A DNA stretch of 64,000 nt. Source: Odontocerum albicorne. Taxonomy: Eukaryota > Arthropoda > Insecta > Trichoptera > Odontoceridae. The translations under genes were made by a program, and so were the position numbers. Location of the stretch: NCBI GenBank assembly GCA_949825065.1, contig OX463848.1, forward strand, positions 38,671,380 to 38,735,379. Direction: 5' to 3'. The notes below the pieces were generated by a model, which was not told the origin of the DNA, did no database searches, and saw only the letters and a program-made list of their open reading frames with translations. How positions within the stretch are numbered: position 1 is the first letter of the stretch; each line of letters opens with the position of its first letter. Below, piece after piece: positions 33,550 to 46,996 of the stretch.

Positions 33550-36500
33550 ATGGCGGACATCCCAGAAGTGACTTCGTCAGACCCGGTGGAGATGCTGGGT
33601 GTGGGACGCAGGCATCTGGCAGTGCGGGATTACTCCTCAGCCGTGGGATGCTTAGGCAAAGCCTGTGAACTGCTGGCACAGAAGCACGGACAACACGCCG
33701 ATGAATGTGGAGAAGCTTATCTTTGGTAAGAAATATTACGCAATTGTCAGCTAGTTTTCTCAAATTTTTTACTCCCAAAATCTTTAAAGCCTTTTTCTTA
33801 TATTGATATTATCTCTTACTAAATCTTAAATATTGGAACAACATACATAACATCACTACGTCTGTTTGTCAGGGTAGGCAGAGAGAAGAGAGTATCAGAC
33901 TTTCCTATCACGACACACATATTTCACCTGTTCTACAATACACCCGTACACCTTATCAGACATCTAAGATTTCTCTGACTTTACATTTCTTTCTTTCAAA
34001 ATATTATACACTTGATCCAATCATACTTTCCTTGGTCTACCTCTACCAAGCCTTCCACTCACATTTGGTCTGTATATTTTGTTAGTCTTTTCATTCATTG
34101 GTTCCACATGCTCAAACCATCTCAGAGTGCTCTTCTTCATCTTACTTAACACATCAGCCTTAAGTTTTATTTAAAAGAATAGATATAACCGAAGTCATAG
34201 GTATCCTTAATACCCTCAAACACTAGGCGGAAAAAGTGCCTGTGTCGTTCGAGGGGAGTAGCACAGCACGGGGTTCGAACCGACGACCTTCCGCACAGAA
34301 GTCCAGCGTATTACCGCGCGGCCATGCACCTCTCCTTAATTATTATCACTTAATTCCAAATTCTGTCATACATTGTCAATCCATGTATTCTTCTCAATAC
34401 GTGAATTTATTCGGCTCCTCTCAGTCTTCCACGTTTCACTTCCATACATTAAAGTTGGCACCAAAATATCTTAGCAGATTTTGATACTGTCTAGTTTAAA
34501 TATATATGTTCTAGTGTGCCATTGACTTTATTCCTATTGCCACACACTGTTCAATATCCCTCTTAACTATTCCATCACCTGAGAAAATACTTAGCGAAAC
34601 CCAAATAGCGAAATTCCTCAACTTGTTCCAATCTACAGTCCATTTATGATCCTAAAATACTGATAGCATTTATTATTTTTCAGGTATGGCAAATCCCTGC
34701 TGGGTTTGGCCCGTGAGGAGAGTGGAGTCCTGGGAGACGGGATACCGCAGGGGAGTGAGGAGAATCAGGAAGATGAAGAGGAAGACGATGAAGCTGGGGA
34801 AGATGATAACGGTATTATTATCATCTTATTATCTACATTGGACAACTACAAACTGAACACCTAATTTGATATTAATTATCTAATCTCATAAAAGAAATTG
34901 GCAAAAACCCAACGCATTCTAGGCAAAACAGATCCGCTTTCAAATCACAAATTTGATTAGAAGGATAAAAATTGTACAATTTGATGAGAGATATATTGTC
35001 GTTGTTAATCCTTTAAGTGCCGGAAGTTATTAGTATGGTTGTATCCAGCAGGCCGGGATTTTTTCAACAAAAATAAAACCTAAAAAAAATTTATTTTTTG
35101 TATACAGATATAAAGGATATTATGAAAACTTACTAAATATATACACCGTGGTGCGTTTGAGCTGCCGTTCACTCAGAAAAACGCAGTTTAAATATTCACA
35201 AAATGTCAGGGTTGTCACAACTTGACACAGAAAACACGTTTACTTATAAATATAGTGGAACATAATATACTTTGTAAACTAAAATCGACAAATTTTCTGT
35301 ATGATGTATAATAAAGCACAAAAGGTAAATAAACTATAAAATAAAACCGTAAAAAGTCTATATAAACGTCGTATTATGCCGCAAAACTACCGCCAATAAC
35401 CAAAGAATACATGAAAACACACTTTGTAAATAAATACTTTGAAAAATTAACAAAAAAAGTTAAAAATCAACCATTGAAGAAAACTACAAACGAAGTCATT
35501 ATAATTCGTCGCAATTACGTCGCAAAAAACTGTAGTCGGTAACCCTGTATCAGAGACACGTATTGACTGTCAGTGAAAGCTTTTAGAAAGATGGCTGTAA
35601 CTTTGATAATATCAGTAAATTGTAATAATATTTAAATATTTCTTGACCATCCCAATAGATGTCACTATGTCTTACAATTTATAAATTAATACAATTGGAT
35701 TTGATATTAGCTTGTGACAAGCTCAAAGGAAAGAGCGTTTACGCGTTCATTTTGTATGGCCGGCCTGGCGAGCACTGAATCGGAGAGCGCGTCAACACGC
35801 TCGTGGCAGTGAACCGGTTAAGGAAAAAGTCATTAATTACAATTTTTGCTCAAAATGAGATTTTTCATTATTTGAATCAAAAACACAAATCTCTATCATT
35901 CTAAAAGTAAAATACGGCATTATTTAAGCCAATAGCGAAATTAGGCCACTAAAAAAAACGTTAACTGTAAAAAAATTTTTTTTTTTTTTTTACCTGGCGA
36001 GTTTATTTATTCCAACCAACCAGAAAGATGTTTTTATAGGCCCTAAGTGTTAACCAGACTGGAATCCTATTTAAAAAAATCTGGGTTCCAGCGGGGATCG
36101 AACCCGCAACTTCCGGATCGGCAGACAAGTGTCTTACCACCAGGCCACGGAGGTCATTTGTTTGTATGGAAAAGTCATTATATTACTTGATGAGCTCCTT
36201 AAAGTCTAAATGCAGTTAATGACTTTTTCCTTAACAATGACGATATATAGGTAAAATAATTATGATTAAATTTGAAAGAATTGTTAGATTTCTTCTTTCG
36301 TATAGAACCTTAAACATATCAGAATTGATGATTCGGGCATATAAAAGAGTGGTCAGGAATCAATATTGTCTTCGACTGCAGTAAACAAGTCTTCAAGTTT
36401 AGAACCACTGAAGTGCGACATGGAACTTTCAGTTAGTCTTTACGTGTGCTGGGAACACTACCGCACGTGAAAAACAAAAAACTCACACACATACTTGACA

Positions 36501-39500
36501 TATGCGAGTATTGTTACCACCAAACTCTTATCAAACTTGGACACATTTTTTTTTTGTTCGGTACCATCAGGATTCTGACCCCAAACTCCCGGGTGGATGT
36601 CAAGCATCTTACCAACTAGGCCATAGAGGTCATCATTATTTGAATTAATGAATCGTTAAGACTGATCAATTATAGTATGCAATTTTTATCCCCTAGTCAA
36701 ATTTGGAGTTTGAAAATTACATCTTATTGTCCTAAATGCATCTACAGTAGATTCAAATATCTAGGGCAGGGGTCGGCAAACCGCGGCTCGTGATCCGCAT
36801 GCGGCTCCTTTCATAGGCATTTGTGACTCTTCAATTCGAAAGAGAGAATTCCAATTTGATCAGCATCAGTAGAAACCTACGAAACAAATGCCTAAAATAG
36901 AGACAATTATATGAGTATTTGATACATGGAATAGTTTGCCTGGAACATATGACACAATAAAATAACTAGCATTTGCCATTCTCACCATCTTTGTCTCTCC
37001 TATTTATGCAAACAAACATTGTCTTCCATGAATCAAATAAAGAATACATTAACCTTTCCTTCCCTGTGTTGGGTATCTTCTACACGTTGCTTCTAATAAC
37101 CATCAATATCTCTATAAATATATTAAATACAAGGTTAAGATTTTAGGTATTCCTCCGTAATATATTTACGCATTGATTTAAAAAATAATATTAATAATAA
37201 TCAGAATTTATCGACGACATCGAGGTGTTTTGTAAAGATCGAAAACAAATTCGCATTTAAACGCGGCGAGTGCCTCGTCTTGACGATAGGTGAATAGTAT
37301 GCGGGAAGCGCGACACTATATTCGCATCTCACTCTTGCATACTAGACTGAATTGCGAGGAGCTGAACTGTCTCAACGTCGCAAGGAAAGGCGTATGCGCC
37401 GGAGTATGTGACTGACGTTCCGCGTCACTACTTGCCTCTAGGCTTGCAAATAGGTTAGACGTACGCCCGTTCCGTGAGCGTTTTTTAATGTTTTCAGATG
37501 GTTTTTTAATGTTTTTAGCAAATAAATCTCAATTATTATAATTTTTAACTTCAATTATAATTAATTAAGGGGATTATCTATGAATGTTCTTATTTTTCCG
37601 ATTTAAAATCGCTAATTTTTGATTGCGTACTCACTACCCAACACCGTAACACGCGTATTATTTTTATCACCGTAAGGGAAGAGTTAAGAAGTACATTAAC
37701 CGACGATAATTTACAATCATGCCTAAAATGGAAAACAAGTAGTTAATTGTCAGACATAGCAAAGTGATGCAAGGCCACCGTTCTAACTACGAGTAGTAGA
37801 CTTTACAAAGCCCAAAAAGTGTTTTATTAGGGTTTTCTCGCACTGAGCTACAGAAGCTTATAACTCATACATAATATTCTATTCTTCAAGTACCCTACGT
37901 CAAATTGATCAGCCAAGTTTGCCAATACTACCGGAGCGATCTCCAATACGCGCCGGACAGAAACGCAAATTCATATAGTGCAGACAGAGTATAGTAAACC
38001 GTGAGACAGCGATATTTCATATTCGCTCAGCGTCTCGAGGTGCGTTGGTGCTCAGCGCACCTCGGGACCGGCCGCCGCTGGTCCTATCCTATATTTGAGG
38101 CTAATAATTAATTTAGTGGTATGAAAAATGCAACTAATTCTAACCTGATGAATCTATCTCCACTTCAGATTTGTTCTATTTAAAATTCTGATTATTTGGT
38201 ATTATAGATGAGACTGATAAAAATGGAGAGGCAGAAGACAAAAAGACTGATGAATCGGAGGCAACCAAAGAAGGCGAGGACGAATCTGAGGATAAGAAGG
38301 AGGGAGCCGAGAAAAGCAAAGCAGAAGAAGCTGGCTGCTCCAAGAGTAAGGACAGAGTTGTGTCTGATGCTACAGTGTCCGCTTCTGAACAGGTTGGATC
38401 ATATTTATAAGACATTTATATTTTGAATCTGAGAGGTTTTAGGCATGTGGAACGAATTAACCTCTCCGTGTGTACCACCCCAACCGTGGGGCCATGAATT
38501 ACTGAGTCAGATAACGTATGGCCCCGCGGTTGGGGCGCAGTGATTGAAGTTTTTCTCCATTAGTTTTTTAATTGAGATACTTTTGACTAATCTTTTTTCA
38601 TTGTCGAACCAGTATCCTCTTATTTTTCATATAAAATGTTTCAAAAATATTGTCTATAAATTTATTTTTATTTTATCCTCAGGATACTCCAGCAGAATCT
38701 ACATCGGGTCCGTCCAAATCGGAAGGGGATGCGGTTGAGGAAGAGGAAGAAGAAGACGAAGTAGAGAATTTGCAGGTGGCCTGGGAGGTGTTGGAGCTGG
38801 CACGGGACATCTTCCTCAAGAGAGGGGAGCGTGGAAAAAACGACCTTGCTGACGTATACTTGCATCTCGGGGAAGTCAGCCTCGAGAGCGAGACTTATGA
38901 TAAGGCTGTCGTAGATATGGGTAAGTTTCTTGGTTATATTTGTATTTTTAGTTACTATTAGTCGACAATCGGGTCTAATTCTCTAAGATTATAATAATAA
39001 TACAAGGTGGTATTGAATAGATCACAGCCACAAGGTGAAATTCCTATTTAAGCTGCTGCTACAGGTAATATTGTCATCTTATAGTATAGTGTTGACATTA
39101 AGATGTCAGTGTTTCAAGTGTCTCATCATGTACCGTAATTTGTTTTCACCAAACGTCAAAACAGACAAAATTCAACAATGAACAGTTTTGAACTTCCTCC
39201 ACAAAATGAGGATGCCTCTGGTGCTGGTCCATGATGATGTGCTAGAGACATTGAGATCATTGTATCTATCTAACAAAATTGTTACAAAACAGCTGAATTC
39301 AAACATTGTCGGGAGAGCATTGAAAATGGCCTATGCAATGGAAGCTCTTCACCTTCAACGTCACTAATCAAAAACATTCTCAAATGTGTCATGATAATGG
39401 GTTATCGAAGATAACTGAGATCTGGCACATTTTTTACGAGTGAATGCACATCATCATTATAAATTGACTTCGAGTTTCGTACAATGGGTGGCATCGTCCC

Positions 39501-42500
39501 ACTGTTTCATCTTTGGTCTTCATCTAAATTTGTACTTCTTCGTTACATTAATTCTTCAACCATAAATTTATCTCACAAAGGCTGTAGCGAATTGAACCTC
39601 TCCAATCCTCTTAGATTTCTTTGCTATCCAAACTTTGTTTTATTTTTCAATTCCATTTATTGATCCTCCATGGCCTAGTGGGTAAAAGCAACTACCATTC
39701 AAACCTCAGGTTGCAGGCTCGATTCGTAGTCTAAAGCACACGTATAATTTAAACATCCTATTTCACAAGAAACAACCCAACTTTAAGGATATTGAGTGAA
39801 GACTTACCTCATTCTGAATGAATTATTTATCTGTTGGCACCAATGGCCTAGTGGGTAAAGGCAACTACCATTCAAACCTCAGGTTGCAGGCTAGATTCGT
39901 AGTCTAAAGCACACGTATAATTTAAACATCCTATTTCACAAGAAACAACCCAACTTTAAGAATATTGAGTGAAGACTTACCTCATTCTGAATGAATTATT
40001 TATCTGTTGGCACCAATGGTTTTCAATAGCTCTGTTCTCTCTCAAGATGTTTTCCAAAACAATTTTCAGTTTTGTTTTTCACTTTTATAAACTTTTTGGT
40101 TGATTGCAAAGTTTTAATAATAAATACACAGTGATCTAGTTTTTACCATCTATGCTAAACACCCAGACTTTGATTCCTAGCAAATTATCTTCTTGACTGT
40201 TTTTACTTTATTTTTAACCATCTGCATTAATTGTTGTACCGTTCTTAGTTGCTGCAGAATTTTAATAAGAACACTCGCAGAATTTGTCAAAGACAGCTTC
40301 TTACCAAGAGCACTAAGAGTGACAGGTGTTACGAAGTAGGGCTAATTTAAATCCTTGATTTTTATACCTCAAATTCAAACTCAGACAGCTGACACTGATG
40401 AAACCCTTGTCTCAATTCTCTAAGTGAGAATTCCCAAGTTGCTTTTGATTACTGGATCTGTTGTACTTATCAGAAAACTTTCAATAAATCTCGTCAACCT
40501 TTTGCTAGTTTAATATTTCATTTAGTATTGAATCAATTTTGTTTTGTTTCAGGTAAAAGCTTAGAACTCTTCCAAGAATTATATAATTCAGATGACAGGA
40601 GGATCGCTGAAACACATTATCAAATTGGTAAGTTTGCTATTTTTCACAATCTAAGTGTATGTGTTCTCAAAATTCCTTAATGCAACAATTCACGCTTATC
40701 TCAAAAATTTCTCATCAAAACTATTATGTTTTACGGGGATAGGATGTAAAAGAGGTAGCTCTAAGAATAATTAATTATATTGTTCCTTAAAATTGGAAAT
40801 CTCAATAAAACTTCTCATATTTCCAGGTTTAAAAAAAAATATAAATGTTTTAAGATAGAAGTCGTCATCTTGAATTAAAAGAGGTATTTTTTTGGAATAT
40901 TTAATGATGCCAGTTGGACCTTAGCATTACTCTAGTAACGAACCGCGATCATTCTGCCTGAAGAATCTTGAGATAGGGGGTAAAAGCGCATGTTGTGAGA
41001 ATAAATGGCAGTTAACGCAATTTCAGAGACATTTATTATTAAATATTCTGATATGAAATTTGACAAAATAAAAGCATTTTTTTTACGTAAAAGGAAAAAA
41101 AAGTAAAAAAAAAACTTATTTTATATTTTTGTTTTCCCCACTGGTTTATTTTTAGGGTTTACAACCGGTTTCGAAGACTACCGTCTTCAAATTTCGGAAC
41201 TTTGTGGTCTTCGAAACCAGTTGTAAACCCTAAAAATAAACCAGTGTGGAACACAAAAATATAAAATAAGGGTTTTATTTACGTATTTTTCCTTTTACAT
41301 AAAACATGGCACCACAAAGTGAAATTATAGTCTTTTCGAAGATTCAAGAAAGTATTTTTTTACCTTACTTATTTACATTATCATATTTTTTTCAATGCAA
41401 AAGATACAAACTAATATAATAAATGGGATCTTTAAAACATTTTATATTTTGCCTTATAGGTTTAGCGCATTCTCTATCAAACGGTTTCGAAGATGCCATA
41501 ACACACTTCAAAGCTGCTGCTGAAATCTTGGAATCAAGAATCAAATCCCTCGAATCTCCATCGGTCGCGACCGACGATGCAAATGTTAAAAAATACCTCG
41601 CGAACGATCCGTTTTACTCCGTCGAAGGTGAAATCAAGGAGTTGAAAGAGCTACTTCCTGAAATACAAGAGAAAATTCAAGACATGATCGATTATAAAAC
41701 TGAGGTAAGGATTTGCATTTGCCACGAGGAAATAAGGAAAATTTTGGAGAAATTGTCTATGCAAAAAATTATTTCCCATCGTCAGATGGTTACGTATGTT
41801 TAAATCTTTTGAAATTTAATTACATTTTAGCTATTTTATTAAAAAAAACTACAAAGAATTAATATGGTTGAACTGTGTTAAACATTTTTAGATAAATTTC
41901 TCAGTAAAATAACACATATATATGATGGGTAAAAGTTAAATGTACATTGTCGTTCATATTTTTTTCTATCTGTGTTTTATCAAATGACTATCTGTGGATA
42001 AGAAATCTTATGCCCTTTTCAAAATTTTGTCTAACAAATTTCCAATGCCAATAAAATGGATTTTTTCTCTATAACCGTAAAATGTTATGTTTTATAAATG
42101 AAGAAAATTTGCATTTTTTAATTATCAAAATTATCAGATGTGCTATATGTACTTCAAACATTACTATTTAAAAAAACGATATTGTTTTACTTTCTTATTT
42201 ATTAATTCTGTTTTACTGTTAGAAATATACTACACATAATTGTACAGTTTAAATTTCATAAATTAACTTAACAAAAAATTGTTTTAAATTTTATCAAAAA
42301 TACAGAGAAACTCCATAATTACATTTTTCAATGGATTGACAAAATGTCTTAATGAGGAAGAATATATACATATATTAGAATGCCATTTCGAAGAAATATA
42401 ATTTTTTTTCTATTTCTATAATGGAAATATATAAAAACTAATATTTTCAAATGTTATCTTCGAAGAAGTTTTTTATGTTAAAATAGCGCCATCTTTTTAC

Positions 42501-43873
42501 ATAATTTTTATGGGCAAGTACCGCTAAAAATAGTTAAATTATTATGTTACTAGAAAAATTGTCAATTTAAATTATTCGATCTTAAAAAAATAAAATGCCC
42601 AATTAATTAGTAACAATTTTGATAGACAAAAAAATGCTTGAAAAAGTCTTAGTTGTACCAAATATTAAAAAAATTAAATATAACATCTTATAAAAAAATG
42701 GAAATGGTTGTAAGTGTAGTATGTCTGCTTTGAAAATTATTTTGCTATGTTACAAAAGGAAAAACTTTTACGAAACTCAGAAAATACAGAACAAAATTTA
42801 ATATAAAAAATAATATACTTCTACAAAAGAAAACTTTACTGCATCTAAAAATCTTATACTAGTATGTCAACAACTTCTATAACTCTAGTTCTAACAAGTC
42901 ACTATAAATCTTACATATGACAATACTACGAACTAAGTGTAGATAAGCTTTTGAATCGCACCAATTTTTTAAATATTTAAACTCAATAATTTTTTATTTT
43001 ATGGTGAATTGTGATGATATTACCTCAAGCTTACCTCTACATCTGTTCAAATATTGAAATTCCTTCGGTGGAGATGTGAGATGTAATTGTGAAGTTACGC
43101 TGTATATTTATCAAATTTGTACATAATTTTTATCAACAAAAATTGCATTTGAATTTCTGAAATTTAAAATTTTTATCGAATATGTAAAATATTTTATAAT
43201 AAACATTTTAATTAAGAAAATAATTTTAACTTTTCTTTTTTAATAACCTCGTTTTTTCCTATAAATATTTTTTTCATTATTGCCCAATTATCGAAAATGT
43301 TTTATTGAATAATGCATTTTTTATAAAATAAAAATAACAAAAATTCATAGATTTTTGCAAAGCAGAATCACGTTGAATAGATTTTAATTTAAATAAGCAA
43401 AGCATTTTTCATATTATTTTTCGTAGTATAAATAAAATGCTAAAGGGAACATAGTAAAATTTTCTAAAATTAAATTTATAAGGTGTTTCTGACATGTTTA
43501 AAAAAGTATTGTTACATTGAAAGGTAGTTCAAAATTTACCTCATTTCTTAATGTTTTGCCTTTATATGTTACTTGAAATATTGTTATATTTTTTTATTAT
43601 GATTGAATTTAATTTGAGTGGAAAGGTGGAAACAAAATACAAGTGAATTAAAAAAACTTTTTTTATTTTCAGGCAATAAAATCCGTCCGTGAAACTCTGG
43701 GCATCGCATCAAATGGCCAATCATCTTCATCATCCAAAGCGAATGGATCCAGCTCCCAAGCTAAAGGAGAAGAGAAGAAAGCGTCGGACATCTCCCACCT
43801 TGTCCGGAGGAAAAGGAAACCTAGTGAAGAGGGGTTGGTAGAAGAATCTGCAGCTAAGAAAGTTGCCCAGTAA
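33550..43873 (+). CDS. NASP: NASP/Hif1/Sim3-family histone H3-H4 chaperone
   Basis: Seven coding exons: 33550-33725, 34684-34811, 38208-38392, 38683-38920, 40553-40627, 41460-41704 and 43673-43873. All join in frame to 415 residues. The family binds histone H3 and H3-H4 in the nucleus and cytoplasm and maintains the soluble histone pool. Visible parts are a first TPR-like repeat (about 15-60, 'GVGRRHLAVRDYSSAVGCLG'), an acidic insert interrupting the second TPR (about 80-195, rich in Glu/Asp), SHNi-TPR repeats (about 195-300, 'NDLADVYLHLGEVSLESETY', 'RRIAETHYQIGLAHSLSNGF'), a coiled-coil-like helix ('EGEIKELKELLPEIQEKIQD') and a basic tail 'RRKRKPSEEG'. The ATG lies 6 bp after an acceptor (TTTATTTCAG), so at least one 5' untranslated exon lies upstream. 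Intron 3 uses a weak donor, GTTGGA. A polyadenylation signal AATAAA is at 44043. The acidic tract and TPR order fit NASP; the length is usual for invertebrates. Confidence 0.93.
33845..34640 (-). mobile_element. RTE-like LINE fragment in NASP intron 1, hosting a SINE2
   Basis: On the - strand, broken frames read 'LEQVEEFRYLGF', 'LRRIHGLTMYDRIWN' and then the common RTE tail. Bases 34165-34330 interrupt it with a SINE2 head. It is oriented against the host gene. Confidence 0.6.
34165..34330 (-). repeat. SINE2 head nested in an RTE fragment
   Basis: On the - strand, 'GCGCGGTAATACGCTGGACT', the B box 'GTCGGTTCGAACCCCG' and 'CTATGACTTCGGTTATATCT' match SINE2. Confidence 0.65.
35005..35821. mobile_element. 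piggyBac-like MITE in NASP intron 2
   Basis: TTAA at both ends (35005-35008 and 35818-35821), with imperfect inverted ends TTAATCCTTTAAGTGCC and TTAACCGGTTCACTGCC. The length is 817 bp with no transposase frame. Confidence 0.55.
35965..36162 (-). repeat. SINE1 in NASP intron 2, best-preserved head
   Basis: On the - strand: 'GACCTCCGTGGCCTGGTGGT', then 'TTGCGGGTTCGATCCCCGCT' (a near-perfect B box), then the A/T-rich linker and 'TTAACACTTAGGGCC'. A tRNA-like fold of the first 70 bp is plausible, but the copy ends in a T/A-rich tail as a SINE does. Confidence 0.7.
36540..36645 (-). repeat. SINE1 head fragment in NASP intron 2
   Basis: On the - strand 'GACCTCTATGGCCTAGTTGG' and 'GGGAGTTTGGGGTCAGAATC' occupy A- and B-box positions, in degenerate form. 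Confidence 0.5.
36767..38090. mobile_element. hAT-like element, left end clear, right end not found
   Basis: It starts CAGGGGTCGGCAAACCGCGG, the type of end seen in many hAT elements. Interior bases 37050-37620 match 56120-56650. No matching right end or 8-bp duplication was identified, so the end coordinate is approximate. No transposase frame. Confidence 0.5.
38478..38535. repeat. 18-bp inverted repeat in NASP intron 3
   Basis: CCCCAACCGTGGGGCCAT (38478-38495) pairs with ATGGCCCCGCGGTTGGGG (38518-38535) with one G-T type mismatch and a 22-base loop. It is much GC-richer than the surrounding intron. Confidence 0.8.
39671..40016 (+). repeat. Tandem duplication of a 173-bp SINE1-like unit
   Basis: Copies 39671-39843 and 39844-40016 are nearly identical. 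Each begins with 'TGGCCTAGTGGGTAAA.GCAA' and has 'GGTTGCAGGCT.GATTCGTAG' at the B-box position. It lies in NASP intron 4. Confidence 0.9.
41090..41312. mobile_element. Large palindrome, Penelope-like ends head to head, in NASP intron 5
   Basis: Arms of about 100 bp (41090-41192 and 41212-41312) are inverted copies. Each arm contains 'CTTCGAAACC.GTTGTAAACC' then 'CTAAAAATAAACCAGTG'. On the left arm's - strand a TGAAGAC/GTCTTC stem followed by GAAACC mirrors the hammerhead-like layout of the Penelope-like copies elsewhere. Confidence 0.6.
41705..43672. other. NASP intron 6, AT-rich, nothing recognised
   Basis: No repeat match, frame or structured element was seen in this roughly 2 kb intron. 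Confidence 0.45.
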
Positions 43874-44079
43874 ATAATATTTCCCCTTTTCAGTATAATT
43901 TAGAAAAATTAATTATGTATTTATTTTTACATTTCTTACACGTGTGATATATTGACGAGTTCTTTGTTTAATTGTATTTTAATTGGAAGAAATGGGCACA
44001 TAAAAATAAGTGTACCTGGTTGTACATTTATAACAGAAGTGTAATAAAATCAATTTGGCTAAATGAAAATTTATAATCA

Positions 44080-45662
44080 ACAACAATTAGAGAAATACAA
44101 GAAAAAAGATTCAATTTCTACTCTGTACTTTTCTGTCCATAATTTCGCACAGATCTACACAGAATCTGAATTTGCTTTACTCATTCACATTGATATATCT
44201 ATTATGAATTTCACATGGACCGTTTGACCACCTCTACTGTAAAATATATAAGTAATAATCGTGCCACCTATTTGCCGTCTCTACACTATACCAGTTAGAA
44301 CTGCCAGTATATCACATCAACTCGGCCATATTTCTCATACTCTTGTGTATTTTAACAATCAACTTATTCAAATTGAAAAGAAAAATTATCACAATATTTA
44401 AGATTAAATGTTTGATTGAAGGGAACAAATTCAAGGTTTAACTGTATTTTTTTTTGTCGTGTTTTTCAATGAATATTGAGTCCAAATTGTAAATGCGAGT
44501 AACAAAGTTACATATTTGATTGAAATTAACAGAAATAGGAAAATATTGTATCAATTATTCGCTGTGACATCGGCTTATATTGTGGACAGCAAATGTCACT
44601 GAATGTGTCATAAATGGTAGCGATTTGATCTGTGTGATACATGCGAGCTTAACTGCTAACATAACAATATAGCAAAACTGATAACAAAGTGAAATTGCTA
44701 ACATAGCATTGACATCTGAGGTCTCTTCATTTTCGACAGTAGGTGCCGCCATTTATCACATTTTTGTCACGTCATTTTAACACAGTAGACTGGATTCACA
44801 TTAACCGGGGCAGTGAAAAATTCCGAATATTTTACTGTTCCGGTTAATGCAACCCCAGATAATGAAGTGTGTACAGTATATATGTGAAAATAATATTTAT
44901 TTTTGATTTTGCACTATGTCAGTCAACAATGATGTCCAATAATCATTTTTAATCTGTACTAAAGTTTTATTAGAGAGTCGTACTCGAGGCATACTTATAT
45001 AGATTATAGGTTAATAAACAGTCTTGTCTTTATCTCAGACACTATTGGACTGTGGAAAGATTTACCTTAGCACCTTCCATATATGAGCATTGGTTGAATA
45101 TTCAATCTGGTGAAAGTTAATTAGTTTCAAGTTGAGTTATTCATCGCCCACTAGGTACTCGACAAAGACAGACCTGTCATTCTTATTTTTGACATTGCGA
45201 AAAGGGTTTAAGATAGCTGGGTGGCTGTCGTGGGACAAAATTATTAGAGAAGTGGTCTTTGTGTCATAGTTGTCAGGGGAAATAAGGGATTGTTGAGTAA
45301 TACTGCCATATGTTAATAAAAAAAATTTGATCGGTGGTGCGGCGATTCTTGCGAGACAACGTTCACTATCTAAGTGTACTTTAATTTATAACTATTTATA
45401 ATATAAATATTTGAAACATATGGACATGTACTATACTTATAAAATTAAAACAAATAAGGATTGGATAAATGTTTGGAATGTTTATATATAATTTGGACTC
45501 GATATATGATGCAATGAATTCAGAGCAATATTTATTAAATGAATATTATATGCAAGCAATAATATTCTTAATATTGAATATCTATGATTTTTTAAGGTAT
45601 TAAAAAGTCATGAAAAATATATACTACGTTGAACTCGATTATTTTTCTTGTTAAATTTAAAA
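44080..45662. other. Intergenic, one pogo-like end fragment
   Basis: Bases 44783-44880 resemble ends of pogo/Tigger-type MITEs ('ACAGTAGACTGGATTCACAT'; an inverted 'CCGGTTAATGCAACCCC' follows). Nothing else was recognised. Confidence 0.35.
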
Positions 45663-45664
45663 TA

Positions 45665-46625
45665 CAGTAGGACCTTGATAAACATCACATCACTCACTTG
45701 TTTTTATTAATTGAGACTCGATTACTAAATATTTTTTCTTTTAATTAATTAAGTTAGCCTTTCAATGAGTGCTTAAATTTTATCTTAAATTCCTGTTCCC
45801 CAATGAACAGTATTATTATAGTTTAATTTCAATTTGCGTAATATGAAAGAAATTAAAAATATTATTTATTAATTTGGATCAAACTTATTTCTATTGCTGA
45901 TTTAATTTTAGTTTCTTCAATTTATTTTTTAATCAATTTAATTTATATAATTTAATTATTTCGCTTATTTAAATATGAAAATATATTTTAAACACAATTT
46001 AGTTTGTTTATTCAAAACTTAAACATGTACATTTTAAATTTATAACCATTTTGTCGAGTTATGTTTATTTTCAAAGAAGTTTCCTAATTATATATTGAAA
46101 TTTAATTGTTCGTAAAGTTTGCAATTGACTTTTCATTTCATTACAGGTTCAATCAATTGTACTGTACATATTAGGATTAAAAAATTACTTTAATTTGAGA
46201 TAATCTTCCAAATAAAACTTATATATGGATTTCCCTCAGTCTTCTAATTTGATTCTAGTAACTAATTGTGTTTTTATCTAATATGCCTTACTTTTTAACA
46301 GCATATTTAATTTTGATAACTCAGAAAAACTGTCTACTTTTTAAATATCTGCCCAATTGCATGAAATAGTTGAATTAAAGATTTCGAGTATATTGTTTTT
46401 AATTGTTTGTGTTCATAGTTACTAAATCTTCTTCATTCTTGTATCCTTTTCCTATTTACGTGGGGTTGACTCTTTTTTTATTTTTCCTTTAGGACCTGTA
46501 TCTTTAAAATATAGAAGATTAACCATAATCATGGATTTCATTGTATAGTATAACCCTGTTAATCCAGACTTGACAAGACATTCTTCTGTTTAGATTTGAG
46601 AGTCTAGATCAACAGGATTCTACTG
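45665..46625. mobile_element. pogo-like MITE
   Basis: Ends CAGTAGGACCTTGATAAACA and, inverted, CAGTAGAATCCTGTTGATCT, flanked by TA (45663-45664 and 46626-46627). The length is 961 bp, very AT-rich, with no transposase frame. Confidence 0.5.
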
Positions 46626-46996
46626 TATTTGAATTAAAAATGTATATTTTTTTGTTGCCACCGTTTTTTATAATTTATTTTGTATTCAATTGTTTTTTCT
46701 TGTATTTAAATATTTTGGATTTTTTTCTATAAATTTCCTAACTATAATTGTACCTGAGGCTTTCTCCTTTTTTCCAAATTTACTTATTATTTGATGAATT
46801 AATAATAATTATTAATAGCACTATTATTTTCAGTGTTTTGTCTTCAATCAATATGAAAATTCATAATTTAATTGTACGAGTATCATTAGTCTTTTCATAT
46901 AGCCCGTAAGATATAAGATTATTTTTTTATAAATTTGTAAGGTGTAAATTTTATAATTTTCTTTGAGTAAAATAATTATTTTAAACTTAAATTGTT

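Noticed and set aside
36070..36160. tRNA gene candidate with a clear B box
   Set aside because: The sequence continues into an A/T-rich linker and tail shared with other copies, as in a tRNA-derived SINE; the A-box arm is degenerate.
37000..38100. CpG-island-like promoter in NASP intron 2
   Set aside because: The GC-richer part recurs at 56.1-56.6 kb and belongs to a hAT-like repeat.
38208..38426. + strand frame starting with the ATG at 38208
   Set aside because: It is a shifted frame over NASP exon 3, whose correct frame is fixed by phases on both sides.
38544..38738. Short hydrophobic + strand frame upstream of NASP exon 4
   Set aside because: It is intronic sequence reading into exon 4 in the wrong frame.
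44555..44752. - strand frame with a good start context (AAATGGCGGC) and an acidic start
   Set aside because: No donor in a sensible place, no family resemblance, and it lies convergent to the NASP 3' end; likely chance.
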